Shown: positions 1-8,411, counted from the first letter of the stretch. The stretch is DNA of 64,000 nucleotides from Armatimonadota bacterium (GCA_018268355.1 JAFDWR010000001.1:539797-603796), one strand, 5' to 3'. Translations and numbers: made by a program. The notes: generated from the letters alone by a model not told the origin.

Positions 1-745
1 GGTCGATGACTTCGGCCTCGATTCCCTGTCCGGCGAGCGTCTCCGCCGCCTGAAGGCAGTGATAGACGTTCTGACCGTAGGTCACGTAGGTGAGGTCCTT
101 TCCGGGGCGACGAATCGCGGCCTTTCCGAGGGGGACAAGGTAGTCACCTTCAGGCAGGTCTTCGGCGATCTTGGAGTCGCGGTAAAGGTTCTTCACCTCA
201 TAGAAGATGGTCGGGTTGCCGCTTCGAATCGCCGCCTTGAGCAGGCCCTTGGCGTCCGAAGGGGTCGACGGGCAAACGATCTGGAGTCCGGGCGAGTTCG
301 CGAACCAAGCCTCGTTCATCTGGCTGTGGTAGAGCGCGCCACCCGAGTAGCCACCGGCGGGACCACGGACGACGATCGGCATGTTGACCTCGCCGGCGGT
401 TCGGTAGTGGTAGGTCGCCATGTTGTTGACGATCTGGTCGAATCCGCACGAGATGAAGTCGATGAACTGCATTTCGCAGACGACGGTCATGCCGTTGAGC
501 GCCATACCGACCGCCGAGCCAATGATGGCGGCCTCGCTGATCGGCATATCGACCACGCGGTGGGTGCCGAACTGCTCTTGCAGGCCTTCCGTCACACCAA
601 ATGCTCCACCCAGGAGACCGACGTCTTCACCCTGGATGATCATCATCGGGTTGCGTTCCATCTCCTCGGTCAGCGCCTCTTTGAGGGCATTGAGGAAGTT
701 CTTCTTCGTGGCTTTCGCCGTATCGGGAGTTACCGTCGCGCTCAT
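1..745 (-). CDS. pdhB: Pyruvate dehydrogenase E1 component, beta subunit (3' part off the window)
   Basis: This is the beta subunit of the thiamine-diphosphate-dependent E1 enzyme, which decarboxylates pyruvate and passes the acetyl group to E2. The reading frame is open from ATG at 745 to the left edge, giving about 248 residues of a protein usually near 325. It shows the GEDVG motif near residue 39, the FGTHRVVDMPISE segment and the HSQMNEAWF region typical of E1 beta. The start codon overlaps the pdhA stop as ATGA, so translation is probably coupled. The C-terminal transketolase domain lies outside the window. Identification is secure as a 2-oxoacid dehydrogenase E1 beta; pyruvate as substrate is inferred from the partner genes. 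Confidence 0.93.
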   Translation of the reverse strand, partial: MSATVTPDTAKATKKNFLNALKEALTEEMERNPMMIIQGEDVGLLGGAFGVTEGLQEQFGTHRVVDMPISEAAIIGSAVGMALNGMTVVCEMQFIDFISCGFDQIVNNMATYHYRTAGEVNMPIVVRGPAGGYSGGALYHSQMNEAWFANSPGLQIVCPSTPSDAKGLLKAAIRSGNPTIFYEVKNLYRDSKIAEDLPEGDYLVPLGKAAIRRPGKDLTYVTYGQNVYHCLQAAETLAGQGIEAEVID

Positions 746-1848
746 GAAATCTCCTTGAAAACCCACTTGCCGCCTTCTTCGGCGGGGGGCACGGGCGAGG
801 CGAGAGCAAACTCGATGCCCTCGTTCAAGTATTCGACGACTTCCGGCGGGAAGTCCTCGTTCGTGGTTTGGGCCGAACCCTTACCCTCGGCCATGTAAAG
901 ACCGGCTTCTTCCTTGCTCAGGTAGCCCCAATCAAGGAGCTTGGCTCGGCAGATCGCAATCGGGTCTCGCTTGCGGCCTTCTTCAACGCCCTGCGTCGGT
1001 CGGTACTTCGCCGCTCGATCGTCGTCGTGGTCGCCGTGGCCATAGGCTCGGAAGGTCTTGCACTCGACAATGCTGGGGCCGTTACCGGCGCGGGAGAAGG
1101 ACACCGCCTCCATCACCTTGTCGTAGACGTCGAAGACATCTTGACCGTCGGCGACGAGGCCGGGGATGCCATAGCCATCGGCTCGGCGAGCGAAGTCTTC
1201 AAGCGAGTACTCCAGGTGGGTCGGCGTTCCGTAAGCCCATTGGTTGTTCTCGATGATCGTGACGACGGGCAGCTTGTGGACCGCGGCATAGTTGATCGCT
1301 TCGTGGAAGACGCCCTGGGCGGTCGAGCCCTCACCATTGTAGGTGACGACGACCGCGTTGCCGCCCTTCATTCGGTCGGCATAGGCCACACCAGCAGCGA
1401 CCGGAATCGTTCCTGCGAGCATCGAGGTCGAGTGGATGATGTTCGCGCTACGGCGGCCGATGTGCGACCAGTTGTCGCGTGCTCGTCCGGGCGAATCCGA
1501 TCGACCCCACACCTGGCTACAGACTTCCTTGATCGACATGCCGATGCGATTCTCATCGCGCCATCGGAACTTCGCGTCCTTCAGGAAGAAGCCAGGCATG
1601 TCGCGGTGGATCGGCGAGATCCAGTCCGTCGATTCAAGGCCATACAAGGAGCCGACAATGACGGCTTCCTGGTTGTGGGAAGAGTAGAGGGTGCCCTTCA
1701 GTCGTCCGCGCTTCTTCTCTTTGATCAGGCGGACGTCGAAGTAACGGGCGAGGAAGAGTTGCTTGAAGATCTCAAGACAATCTTCCTTCGAAAGCAGTTG
1801 GTGCGGTGGTTTATGACCTTCCTTGGCCGAGACCGTCGTTGCGCTCAA
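742..1848 (-). CDS. pdhA: Pyruvate dehydrogenase E1 component, alpha subunit
   Basis: This is the 368-residue alpha subunit of the pyruvate dehydrogenase E1 heterotetramer. The thiamine diphosphate and magnesium site is visible as NGEGSTAQG followed by the ENNQWAYGTP segment, and the phosphorylation-loop region RAYGHGDHDDD is present. The start is a TTG at 1848 preceded by GGAG about 10 nt upstream; no ATG fits better. It ends in an ATGA overlap with pdhB, so the two are co-translated. The E2 gene is about 4 kb away on the same strand (5775-7013), with unrelated genes between, so the complex is not encoded in one compact operon. No E3 gene is seen in the window. Confidence 0.95.
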   Translation of the reverse strand: MSATTVSAKEGHKPPHQLLSKEDCLEIFKQLFLARYFDVRLIKEKKRGRLKGTLYSSHNQEAVIVGSLYGLESTDWISPIHRDMPGFFLKDAKFRWRDENRIGMSIKEVCSQVWGRSDSPGRARDNWSHIGRRSANIIHSTSMLAGTIPVAAGVAYADRMKGGNAVVVTYNGEGSTAQGVFHEAINYAAVHKLPVVTIIENNQWAYGTPTHLEYSLEDFARRADGYGIPGLVADGQDVFDVYDKVMEAVSFSRAGNGPSIVECKTFRAYGHGDHDDDRAAKYRPTQGVEEGRKRDPIAICRAKLLDWGYLSKEEAGLYMAEGKGSAQTTNEDFPPEVVEYLNEGIEFALASPVPPAEEGGKWVFKEIS

Positions 1849-1936
1849 AACGTGAATTCTCCTAGGCGTGTGCCCACTTGTAAGGGTACCCCCTTTTGAT
1901 TACGGTCTTTCCCCCCACGTTCATTAGCCAAAATGA

Positions 1937-1971
1937 CATCGACCCAGACTCCAAAAGAGTCTGGGTCGATG
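1937..1971 (-). terminator. Perfect 15-bp hairpin after the thioredoxin-fusion gene
   Basis: A perfect inverted repeat has arms 1937-1951 and 1957-1971 and a 5-nt loop. It lies just past the stop codon of the gene at 1989-2951. Read on the minus strand it is followed by TCATTTTG, a weak U-run, so it is probably an intrinsic terminator separating that gene from pdhA. Confidence 0.65.
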
Positions 1972-1988
1972 CGAGTTGGTCCGGCGAA

Positions 1989-2951
1989 TTAGTTGCCGTA
2001 CTGAGTGATCCAGCCCCAAAAGTCGTCGGGACTGCCATAGCCAACCTTGGTGGCGATGATCGAGCCATCGGCGTTGAGGACCATCTGGGTCGGCATCGCT
2101 TCGATGTTGTAGGCCTGGGCCACGTCCTTTCGCTCATCGACGTCGATTCGGCAGAACACCATCGACTTCGCCATCTTCTCGCCGAATTCCGGCTTGTCGA
2201 GGACGTCGGCAGCGAGTCGCTTGCACGGGCCGCACCAGGTGGCAAAGAAGTCGACGAAGATCTTTCGACCGCTCGCCGAGGCGGCTCGCTTGGCTTCCTC
2301 GAGGTCGGTGTACCACTTGGCACCTTCCATGTCAGCAAAGCTCACTTCCTTCGATCCATCGGGAGCGTTGAAGGCGAAAGCGGTGTCGCCGAGGGTTCCG
2401 TTCAGCTTGACCGACGTGGTGTCGAGGATGAGGATCTCAGCCTTTCCGCCGTTCTTCCACTCGAACTGGGCTTGTCGAGCCACTCGGTCGCCGTCGAGGT
2501 AGAGCGACATGGTTCGGGTCTTCGACTCGTCCATGAACGCGGAAACGCCTTCGAGGTCCATTCCCTTTCGGTTGACCGTGCCGAGCGACTTTTCGTTGTA
2601 GCCCTTGAGGGTCGACTTGAAGAACGGGTTCCAGATGAGCAGGTCGCTGTTGTTGAACTGCTTCTTGATCGCATCCGGAGTCTGGTCGGTCTTGAAATAG
2701 GTCTTGCTCTTCTTGTCGTACTTGGTGATCTGGGTGCCGTCGGCAATCCAAATCATCGTGTTCGTCTCGATCCGAGCCTTGTTTGGCTTTTGGAGAGCGA
2801 TCTTGTAGTTCGTGGCCGACTGGCCAACGATCTGAGCTTTGTACGTGGCTTCGAACGCGGTCGCGTTCGAAAGCGCCTCGTTGAATGAGCTGAGGGTGGC
2901 CGGTCCGCGCGCGATGAGCGCGAGGCCGAGTGCTGCAAGGTTTGTGAGCAT
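1989..2951 (-). CDS. Exported LolA-like domain fused to a thioredoxin domain
   Basis: The 320-residue protein begins with a short hydrophobic segment that may be a signal peptide. Residues about 20-200 resemble the LolA/DUF2092 beta-fold family of lipoprotein-carrier-like proteins: many short strands, with a motif pairing a tyrosine-rich section and KTYFKTDQTP. Residues about 212-320 are a thioredoxin domain with the redox motif WCGPC (Cys240, Cys243) and the cis-proline loop AMPTQ. The likely role is thiol-disulfide chemistry in the cell envelope, with the N-terminal part binding a hydrophobic or lipid ligand; that second part is inference. It is flanked by pdhA and a divergent membrane protein. 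A GGGG run about 8 nt before ATG serves as ribosome site. Confidence 0.75.
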   Translation of the reverse strand: MLTNLAALGLALIARGPATLSSFNEALSNATAFEATYKAQIVGQSATNYKIALQKPNKARIETNTMIWIADGTQITKYDKKSKTYFKTDQTPDAIKKQFNNSDLLIWNPFFKSTLKGYNEKSLGTVNRKGMDLEGVSAFMDESKTRTMSLYLDGDRVARQAQFEWKNGGKAEILILDTTSVKLNGTLGDTAFAFNAPDGSKEVSFADMEGAKWYTDLEEAKRAASASGRKIFVDFFATWCGPCKRLAADVLDKPEFGEKMAKSMVFCRIDVDERKDVAQAYNIEAMPTQMVLNADGSIIATKVGYGSPDDFWGWITQYGN

Positions 2952-3029
2952 AAGTTCATCCCCGAAGTAGAACTTCGTTTCATTTATGATAACGTAGCAA
3001 AGCGAAGTTCCGCGTCCCTCACCACAAAA

Positions 3030-4430
3030 ATGTCATCTAGAACTGCGTTCATTTGCGCCCTTCTCCTCTGCGTCGTGCACTTCGTGCTCTCGCTCGTCTT
3101 CTCGGCGGCGACTCCCTATCGCACGGCGGGCGTCCTCCTCGGCCAGCGCGACCCCAACACGGGCGGACCGCAATTCGCGAAGGACATCGGCGCGCCCGAC
3201 GAACGCCAGCACGCGAACTACGTTCAGCGGCTCATGGATGGTCGCGGGTTTGGGGTGCTTGGTGACCCTTCGGAGGACCCTTATGAGAACTATCAAGCCC
3301 ACCAGCCGCCGCTTTATTACATCCTGAGCGCGGCGGTCGGGAAGGTCATCGGTGCGAATCCGGCTTCGGCCGAGAGCCCAAGCGCGAATCTCCGCGCAGT
3401 GAACGGCCTGATTGGCGCGGCGGGCGTCCTGGGCGTCTACTTCCTTTTGGCTTGGGGTCTGGGGCGACCCGACCTTGGCGCGATTGCCGCCGCGATCCCT
3501 GCTCTGCTGCCGATGAACGTCGCGCTCAGCGGCGCGATGTCGAACGACCCGCTGCTGATCGCGCTTTGCACGTGGACGGTGGCGGTGCTTGCGCTCTGCA
3601 TGCGCGAGGGCTGGACGATGAAGCGCTCGGTGGTTATCGGCGTCCTCATTGGAGCCGCACTCCTGACCAAGTCGACCGCGCTCGCCCTCGTTCCCGTCGC
3701 CTTGCTCGCTGGCCTCGTCCTCTCGAAGGATCGCGCTCCCGCCAAGCTCATCGGCGTGTCGGCGGCAATCGCTCTGTTGATGGTCACGCCGTGGTGGGTC
3801 CGTAACCAGAAGCTCTACGGCGATCCCCTCGCACTCAAGGCCTTCAATGCCGCATTCACTGGGAATCCCACCCGGGAGCTCATGACCGAGGTCGCCGCCG
3901 CCGAGCCGGACGCTTCCCTACCTCCCGCCATTCGCTACTGGACGGACTGGGTCGGTTGGTGGGTCGGACGCTCGACGGTCGGCGCTTTCGGCTACATGGA
4001 CGTCTTCATGAACGAGCGCGGCGTCCCTTCGACCGGTCCCCGCAACCCGAACCTGCTCTATCGGCTTTGCCTCGTGGCGCTGCTCGGGCTGCTCGCGGCG
4101 GCGACACTGGGCTGGGGGCATCTGACGGGCGACGACGAATTAGCACCCCCCTTGCGGAAGGTTCTCGCCGTGCTATCGGTCACTGTCGCGATTCTCTTCG
4201 TTGGGTTCACGATGAAGTACTTCCAGGGTCAGGCGAGGTACATCTTCCCCGCGATGGCGGCGATCAGCACGTCCCTCGCCCTCGGGCTGTGGGTGGCGAC
4301 GAAGCGCAACGCGGTCGCGAGCCTTGTCATTGCCGTCGTCGCCCTCGGCTATCTCGACTTCGTCGCCCTCAACACGATGAAAACCGAGTTTCCGAAGCGG
4401 ATCCAGGCCGGGTCGGTTCAACCTGGGTAA
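3030..4430 (+). CDS. Polytopic membrane protein, GT-C glycosyltransferase (GT39/DUF2142-like)
   Basis: The 466-residue protein has an N-terminal transmembrane segment, an extracytoplasmic loop carrying an acidic DERQHANY motif (about residues 55-65) and QPPLYY, and roughly nine more hydrophobic helices. This is the layout of lipid-linked-sugar glycosyltransferases of the PMT/ArnT superfamily, where an acidic residue in the first loop is catalytic. The sugar donor and acceptor cannot be told from sequence. The gene is divergent from the thioredoxin-fusion gene and ends just before the ECF sigma gene. Its stop codon lies inside the candidate ECF promoter at 4426-4456. Confidence 0.7.
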   Translation: MSSRTAFICALLLCVVHFVLSLVFSAATPYRTAGVLLGQRDPNTGGPQFAKDIGAPDERQHANYVQRLMDGRGFGVLGDPSEDPYENYQAHQPPLYYILSAAVGKVIGANPASAESPSANLRAVNGLIGAAGVLGVYFLLAWGLGRPDLGAIAAAIPALLPMNVALSGAMSNDPLLIALCTWTVAVLALCMREGWTMKRSVVIGVLIGAALLTKSTALALVPVALLAGLVLSKDRAPAKLIGVSAAIALLMVTPWWVRNQKLYGDPLALKAFNAAFTGNPTRELMTEVAAAEPDASLPPAIRYWTDWVGWWVGRSTVGAFGYMDVFMNERGVPSTGPRNPNLLYRLCLVALLGLLAAATLGWGHLTGDDELAPPLRKVLAVLSVTVAILFVGFTMKYFQGQARYIFPAMAAISTSLALGLWVATKRNAVASLVIAVVALGYLDFVALNTMKTEFPKRIQAGSVQPG

Positions 4431-4456
4431 CCAAGAATTTCATACACTTCGTCTAA
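4426..4456 (+). promoter_or_regulatory. Candidate ECF-sigma promoter for the sigma gene (autoregulation)
   Basis: GGTAACC at 4426-4432, a 17-nt spacer and CGTCTAA at 4450-4456 match the general form of ECF-sigma promoters (GGAACC, 16-17 nt, CGTCT). The element lies directly upstream of the ECF sigma gene, and the -10 box ends 6 nt before the GTG at 4463. Autoregulation is an inference. Confidence 0.55.
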
Positions 4457-4462
4457 AGGGGC

Positions 4463-5032
4463 GTGGTGTCAGCAACCATGGAGACCGTAATCAACGAAGG
4501 ATGGGATGAAGATCTCGGGCTCGTTGACAGGTTCCTCTCGGGGGACGACTCGGCCTTCCAAGCGCTGTACACCAAGTACCACGACCGCGTCTTTGCCCTT
4601 GCGCGCGGCGTTTTGATCGATTCGGACGAGGCCGCGGATGCGGTCCAAGAGGTCTTCACCCTCGTCTATCGCAACCTCTCCAAGTTCGACCGTCGATCGA
4701 AGTTCAGCACGTGGCTCTTCCGCGTTGCTGTCAACCGGAGCATCCAGGAAGCGCGGCGAAGCCGGTTCAAGTACCGCTTTGTCCCCTTGCAAGAGGCCGC
4801 CGCCAACCCTGTGGAAGAAGAAGCCGACCAGGCGGACCCTCGCATCGACGCTGCACTCGCCAAGCTCGCTCCGGCTGACCGCGCGCTTCTTGTGCTGTTC
4901 TATTGGGATGAACTAAGCCTACAGGAGATCGGCGATTCGATCGGCTGCAGCCCGAACGCAGCGAAGACCCGGCTTTACCGTGCCCGCGAGCGCTTCCGAA
5001 TTATCTACGAATCGATGGAGGGGGCGGAATGA
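4463..5032 (+). CDS. ECF-type RNA polymerase sigma factor
   Basis: The 189-residue protein has a sigma-70 region 2 at about residues 30-95 (LYTKYHDRVFALARG, AADAVQEVF, FSTWLFRVAVNRS) and a region 4 helix-turn-helix at about 133-183 (LSLQEIGDSIGCSPNAAKTRLYRARERF). There is no region 1 or 3, as expected for an extracytoplasmic-function sigma factor. The start may be GTG 4463, GTG 4466 or ATG 4478; I chose 4463 because the candidate -10 box ends 6 nt before it, the spacing seen at many other starts here. It overlaps the following membrane-protein gene as ATGA, the usual sign of a sigma/partner pair. Confidence 0.93.
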   Translation: MVSATMETVINEGWDEDLGLVDRFLSGDDSAFQALYTKYHDRVFALARGVLIDSDEAADAVQEVFTLVYRNLSKFDRRSKFSTWLFRVAVNRSIQEARRSRFKYRFVPLQEAAANPVEEEADQADPRIDAALAKLAPADRALLVLFYWDELSLQEIGDSIGCSPNAAKTRLYRARERFRIIYESMEGAE

Positions 5033-5778
5033 AGCCAAAGATCGCGCCCGAAGTCGATCAGCTGATGTGGCTCGTCGCCGAAGAGGCGTCGCCCGCCGCG
5101 ATGGAAGATTTTGTCGCCCGATTCCCCGATCTCAAGTCCGAGCTGATGAAGCGGGTTGAGATGGTGCGCTCATTGCGCGGGGCAGGCGGCGGCAAGCAGG
5201 CCGTTCGTGAGGCTCTTCCCCACTTTGAACCTAGGATCACGACGAAGGCGGCCCCGACCAGTCGACTAGGATCGGTCGCGGCGATCATCACTGCGGTAGC
5301 GATCATCTGCCTCGGCACGCTGTATCTCGCTTTTCGACCGCGCGAGGTCCGCGTCATCCCTGACCCCAAGCCGATTTCCACCGAACTGCCGACCGCCCCC
5401 CCGACGACGATGCCAACGGCGACGCCAACGCCCTCGCCCACCACGATGCCAACTCCAGGGCCGTCACCTTCGCCTTCGGAGTCTCCGGCCTTGCCCGCCT
5501 ATCTGACCCCGACACGCTTTGCGTTCATGAATTCGAAGCTCGCGGCGGCGATACGGACCGTCTGTGTGGCGGGTGAGCTCAAGGTGACGATTGAACCGGG
5601 CCTTCCCGACATCGAGATCACGCGGGAGTGGCCAGAAGCGACGCCGATCGACGTGCTGAAGGAGATGGGCACCGACTACGGATTTGATGCCTTTGAAGCC
5701 GCGCCGGGGCAGATTCAGATCGTCCCCAAGAAGGACAAACCTGACCCCACCCCGACGGTGATGCCGAACAACCCTTAG
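5029..5778 (+). CDS. Single-pass membrane partner of the ECF sigma factor, with STN-like C-terminal domain
   Basis: The 249-residue protein has a cytoplasmic N-terminus (1-80), one transmembrane helix at about 83-103, a Pro/Thr/Ser-rich linker at about 115-155, and a C-terminal domain (about 160-235). The last contains the ITREWPEATPIDVLKEMG segment, which resembles the secretin/TonB short N-terminal (STN) fold. It overlaps the sigma gene by 4 bp, so it is likely the anti-sigma factor or a sensor regulating it. No zinc-binding HxxxCxxC anti-sigma motif is present, so the mode of sigma binding is unknown. Its stop codon overlaps that of the convergent pdhC by 4 bp. Confidence 0.65.
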   Translation: MKPKIAPEVDQLMWLVAEEASPAAMEDFVARFPDLKSELMKRVEMVRSLRGAGGGKQAVREALPHFEPRITTKAAPTSRLGSVAAIITAVAIICLGTLYLAFRPREVRVIPDPKPISTELPTAPPTTMPTATPTPSPTTMPTPGPSPSPSESPALPAYLTPTRFAFMNSKLAAAIRTVCVAGELKVTIEPGLPDIEITREWPEATPIDVLKEMGTDYGFDAFEAAPGQIQIVPKKDKPDPTPTVMPNNP

Positions 5779-7013
5779 CTGAGCAGCCGGGTCGGATTCT
5801 CGAGATAAGCGCGAACGATGTTCATGAACTTTGCGCCGACCGCGCCATCGACCACTCGGTGGTCGAACGAGCCGGTGATGTTCATGCGCTGGCGAATCTG
5901 AACTTCGTCATCTTCCATCGCGACGACCTTCTTTCGAACCGACGCGATTGCGACAATGCCGCTATTCGGCTGGTTGATGATCGCGCCGAAGTTGTCGACG
6001 TCGAGCATTCCCATGTTCGAGACCGCAAAGGTCGAACCGCTGAGCTCGTCGAGCGAAAGCTTGTTCTCGCGGGCTCGACCAGCGAGGTCGCGGACCGCGG
6101 CCGAGATTTGGCGGAGGCTGAGCCGGTCGGCGTGGTGGACAACGGGGACGGTGAGGCCGTCTTCGAGCGCCACGGCAATGCCAACGCTCACGTTGCCGTG
6201 CTGGAGGAGGTGGTCCCCCTGATAGGAGCTGTTCACCACCGGCATCTCGCGAAGCGCGAGCGCCACGGCGCGGACCACGAAGTCGTTGATGCTGACCTTG
6301 CCGCTTCCCTCTTCCTCGAACATCGTTCGGAGGTCCATGATGCGCTCGACATCGACCTCAACAGTGACGTAAAAGTGGGGGACGGTCTGCTTCGATTCTT
6401 GGGTTCGCTTCGCGGTGATCTGGCGAAGGCGGTTGAGGGCGACGTTGGTATCGGCTGCCGAAGCCGCGAGGGGAACAAAAACGGGGGCCGCCGTCGCTTG
6501 CTTGGCGGGGGCGGATTGAGCGGCAGCGCGGACATCCTTTTCGATGATGCGTCCGCCGGGGCCAGTTCCAGAAACCGTAGCAAGGTCAACTCCGAGTCCA
6601 GCAGCGACTTTCTTGGCGAGCGGCGAGGCAACGAGGCGTCCGGCAGGGGCAGCGACGGCCGGCGCAGCCGATGCGGCGGCAGCGGCGGAGCCATTGCTTC
6701 CTGCGGCGACGGCAACGGGCTCGGGTTCGGCGGCAGGAGCGGCGGATCCGCTGCCCCAATTGCTCGGGAGCGACTCATCGCCCTTGAGGATTGCCGCCAT
6801 CGGCTTGCCAACGGGGACATTCGCGCCCGCTTGGACCAAGATGCCCGCGAGCTTGCCGCTTCCGGGGGATTCGAGCTCAAGCGTGGCCTTGTCCGTTTGG
6901 ATCGTGCCGATCACTTCGCCGGACTTGACGGTGTCACCGTCTTTCTTGAGCCACTCGAGGAGGGTTCCCTCCTCCATCCCGTCGCCCATCTTGGGCATGA
7001 TCACTTCTGTCAT
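5775..7013 (-). CDS. pdhC: Dihydrolipoyllysine-residue acetyltransferase (pyruvate dehydrogenase E2)
   Basis: The 412-residue E2 has one lipoyl domain at residues 1-76, with the lipoylation lysine in the QTDKATLE motif. An Ala/Pro-rich linker leads to a peripheral-subunit-binding domain at about 127-165 (ASPLAKKVAAGLGVDL, GPGGRIIEKDV). The catalytic acyltransferase domain spans about 185-412 and ends with the active-site motif FDHRVVDG. It transfers acetyl groups from E1 to CoA and forms the core of the complex. A Shine-Dalgarno-like AGGAGA lies about 19 nt before ATG, farther than usual. The gene is on the same strand as pdhAB but separated from it by about 3.9 kb. Confidence 0.95.
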   Translation of the reverse strand: MTEVIMPKMGDGMEEGTLLEWLKKDGDTVKSGEVIGTIQTDKATLELESPGSGKLAGILVQAGANVPVGKPMAAILKGDESLPSNWGSGSAAPAAEPEPVAVAAGSNGSAAAAASAAPAVAAPAGRLVASPLAKKVAAGLGVDLATVSGTGPGGRIIEKDVRAAAQSAPAKQATAAPVFVPLAASAADTNVALNRLRQITAKRTQESKQTVPHFYVTVEVDVERIMDLRTMFEEEGSGKVSINDFVVRAVALALREMPVVNSSYQGDHLLQHGNVSVGIAVALEDGLTVPVVHHADRLSLRQISAAVRDLAGRARENKLSLDELSGSTFAVSNMGMLDVDNFGAIINQPNSGIVAIASVRKKVVAMEDDEVQIRQRMNITGSFDHRVVDGAVGAKFMNIVRAYLENPTRLLS

Positions 7014-7070
7014 TCGCGCCTGGTTCTCCTAAGCTCTGCAGTTTACCGGGGCGACGACGCTGTCGCATTC

Positions 7071-7098
7071 CGCCCTGGATTCTACGCAATCCAGGGCG
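7071..7098. other. 11-bp perfect inverted repeat between the RDD gene and pdhC
   Basis: The arms are 7071-7081 and 7088-7098 with a 6-nt loop. It lies downstream of the RDD gene stop and upstream of pdhC, both on the minus strand. No U-run follows on either strand, so it may be a factor-dependent terminator, an mRNA end or a leader hairpin for pdhC. Confidence 0.5.
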
Positions 7099-7117
7099 TC
7101 GAATGCTCGCCTGAAGT

Positions 7118-7903
7118 TTAGGCGTTGACCACGTGGTACTTGAAGAGCTTGTCGCCGATGCGCTGCTTCGTCATGATGACAAGCACGAGCTCGATGAGGC
7201 CGACCACGCCGGAAATGGGAATCGCTATGACGAGCAGGAAAGGCAGGAGCTGCAGGAACGAGCCGATCGCGCTGGCGATGTTCCTCTTGACGGAGTCAAC
7301 CATGGTGAACGGGGCGCCACTTTCGGTGATGCAGCGGGTACCCGCAATCTTTTTTCCAAAGCTCTGCCCGGGACCCGCTAGACAATCGCGGATGAGAAGG
7401 TAGCCGCCAAACAAGATGGCACTGATCAGGTAGTAGGTGTAGCTGTAGGTGACCGCAGCACCAAAACCGCCCGGGCCTGATGTAACCGAAACCGCCGGCC
7501 GGAACATCATCGCAAGGAGGAAGCTCAGGATGATCACCGGGATAACGTCAATCAATAGCCCGACGAAGCGCTTGCCAAGGTCGGCCTCGCCCGCATAGTT
7601 CGACGCCGCGAAGAAGTTGTCGGGCGGTCGATAGTAGGCACCGCCTTGGGCTCCCGGTTGACCGGCGGGCTGGGCAAAGTTCTGCGGCGTTGAGGGAGGT
7701 GCTTGGCCAAACGGCGCAGGCTGTGCGGGTGCCGCCGGGGCTGCCGCGGCCTGCCCAAAGAACTGGGCGGGCGGTGTCGCCGCTCCCGTCGTGTCGTGGA
7801 TCATCGAGGTCGGCGCGATCCGACCTTCCTGGTACCACTTCGTCAAATCTTCCAATGAAACCGGGCCATAGGAATTGCCCTGTGCGTCCACCACCGTGTA
7901 CAT
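7118..7903 (-). CDS. GYF_2 and RDD domain membrane protein
   Basis: The 261-residue protein starts with a GYF_2 domain (residues about 1-40, with YGPVSLEDLTKWYQEGRI), then a Pro/Ala/Gln-rich linker to about residue 95. An RDD domain follows with several transmembrane helices (FVGLLIDVIPVIILSFLLAMMF and later segments), including the conserved Arg-Asp-like surface residues near ILIRDCLAG. RDD proteins are poorly characterised; some act in Na+/H+ or solute transport. The GYF_2 part probably binds proline-rich partners. The start is supported by a promoter with TTGACT, a 17-nt spacer and TATGAT ending 6 nt before ATG. Confidence 0.85.
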   Translation of the reverse strand: MYTVVDAQGNSYGPVSLEDLTKWYQEGRIAPTSMIHDTTGAATPPAQFFGQAAAAPAAPAQPAPFGQAPPSTPQNFAQPAGQPGAQGGAYYRPPDNFFAASNYAGEADLGKRFVGLLIDVIPVIILSFLLAMMFRPAVSVTSGPGGFGAAVTYSYTYYLISAILFGGYLLIRDCLAGPGQSFGKKIAGTRCITESGAPFTMVDSVKRNIASAIGSFLQLLPFLLVIAIPISGVVGLIELVLVIMTKQRIGDKLFKYHVVNA

Positions 7904-7909
7904 GACCTC

Positions 7910-7938
7910 ATCATAAAGGTCTTTCGTTTAGAAGTCAA
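7910..7938 (-). promoter_or_regulatory. Sigma-70-type promoter placing transcription start at the RDD gene start codon
   Basis: On the minus strand TTGACT (7933-7938), 17 nt and TATGAT (7910-7915) match the housekeeping consensus. The -10 box ends 6 nt before the ATG at 7903, so the mRNA should begin at or next to the start codon. Confidence 0.75.
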
Positions 7939-8356
7939 CAAATTCGTAGGGTTCCACGGTGCGGAAGAGATTCCTTCCCTCTTTCGCCGCGATTTGGTCC
8001 ACTTTTCGGATGATCTGCTCCGCCGCGGTGGAAACGTCGAGCCACTTACCCTGGAACTTCACGCCCTCAAGGACATCGGTGGCGAGGTAGACGAAGGCGA
8101 GCGAGCGGTAGACGCTGAGGAAGATGGTCTTCATCGGGTCGGAGAGCGCCTCGTAGGCATGCTCGTCGTGGGCTATTGCCTCTTCCAGGCTGCTGCCCGA
8201 CGCCATTTGCTTCAGAACCCACGCCGCGACCGGCCCATCGGCGTTGGGAGAGTCCACAAACGGCCGCACCATGGCCGCAACTTCCTCGCTCGACCGGAGG
8301 GGCAACCTGAGCAGACGCTCGTTGTCATCATCTAGCTCTTGGCTCCAATGGACCAT
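7928..8356 (-). CDS. Hypothetical protein, 142 residues
   Basis: I do not recognise this family. It is a soluble, acidic, mostly helical protein with no signal peptide or transmembrane segment. The central part (about residues 55-100) holds two amphipathic helices. It is on the same strand as the RDD gene, but that gene has its own promoter. A TAGAGT box ends 6 nt before the ATG, giving a likely leaderless start immediately after the terminator of the upstream gene. Confidence 0.6.
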   Translation of the reverse strand: MVHWSQELDDDNERLLRLPLRSSEEVAAMVRPFVDSPNADGPVAAWVLKQMASGSSLEEAIAHDEHAYEALSDPMKTIFLSVYRSLAFVYLATDVLEGVKFQGKWLDVSTAAEQIIRKVDQIAAKEGRNLFRTVEPYEFVDF

Positions 8357-8369
8357 GTCTCTACTCTAC

Positions 8370-8411
8370 AAAAAAAGAAGGCCCCCGCACGTGGCGAGGA
8401 CCTTCTTTGAC
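8370..8411 (-). terminator. Intrinsic terminator after the 8544-9188 gene
   Basis: Read on the minus strand, the stem AAAGAAGG...CCTTCTTT with GC-rich inner pairs is followed by a run of seven T. It lies downstream of the minus-strand gene 8544-9188 and just upstream of the next minus-strand gene. Confidence 0.8.

Noticed and set aside
5390-5490. Short repeats in the sigma-partner gene that look like a tandem repeat array
   Set aside because: They encode the Pro/Thr/Ser linker of the membrane partner; the repetition is irregular and explained by protein composition.
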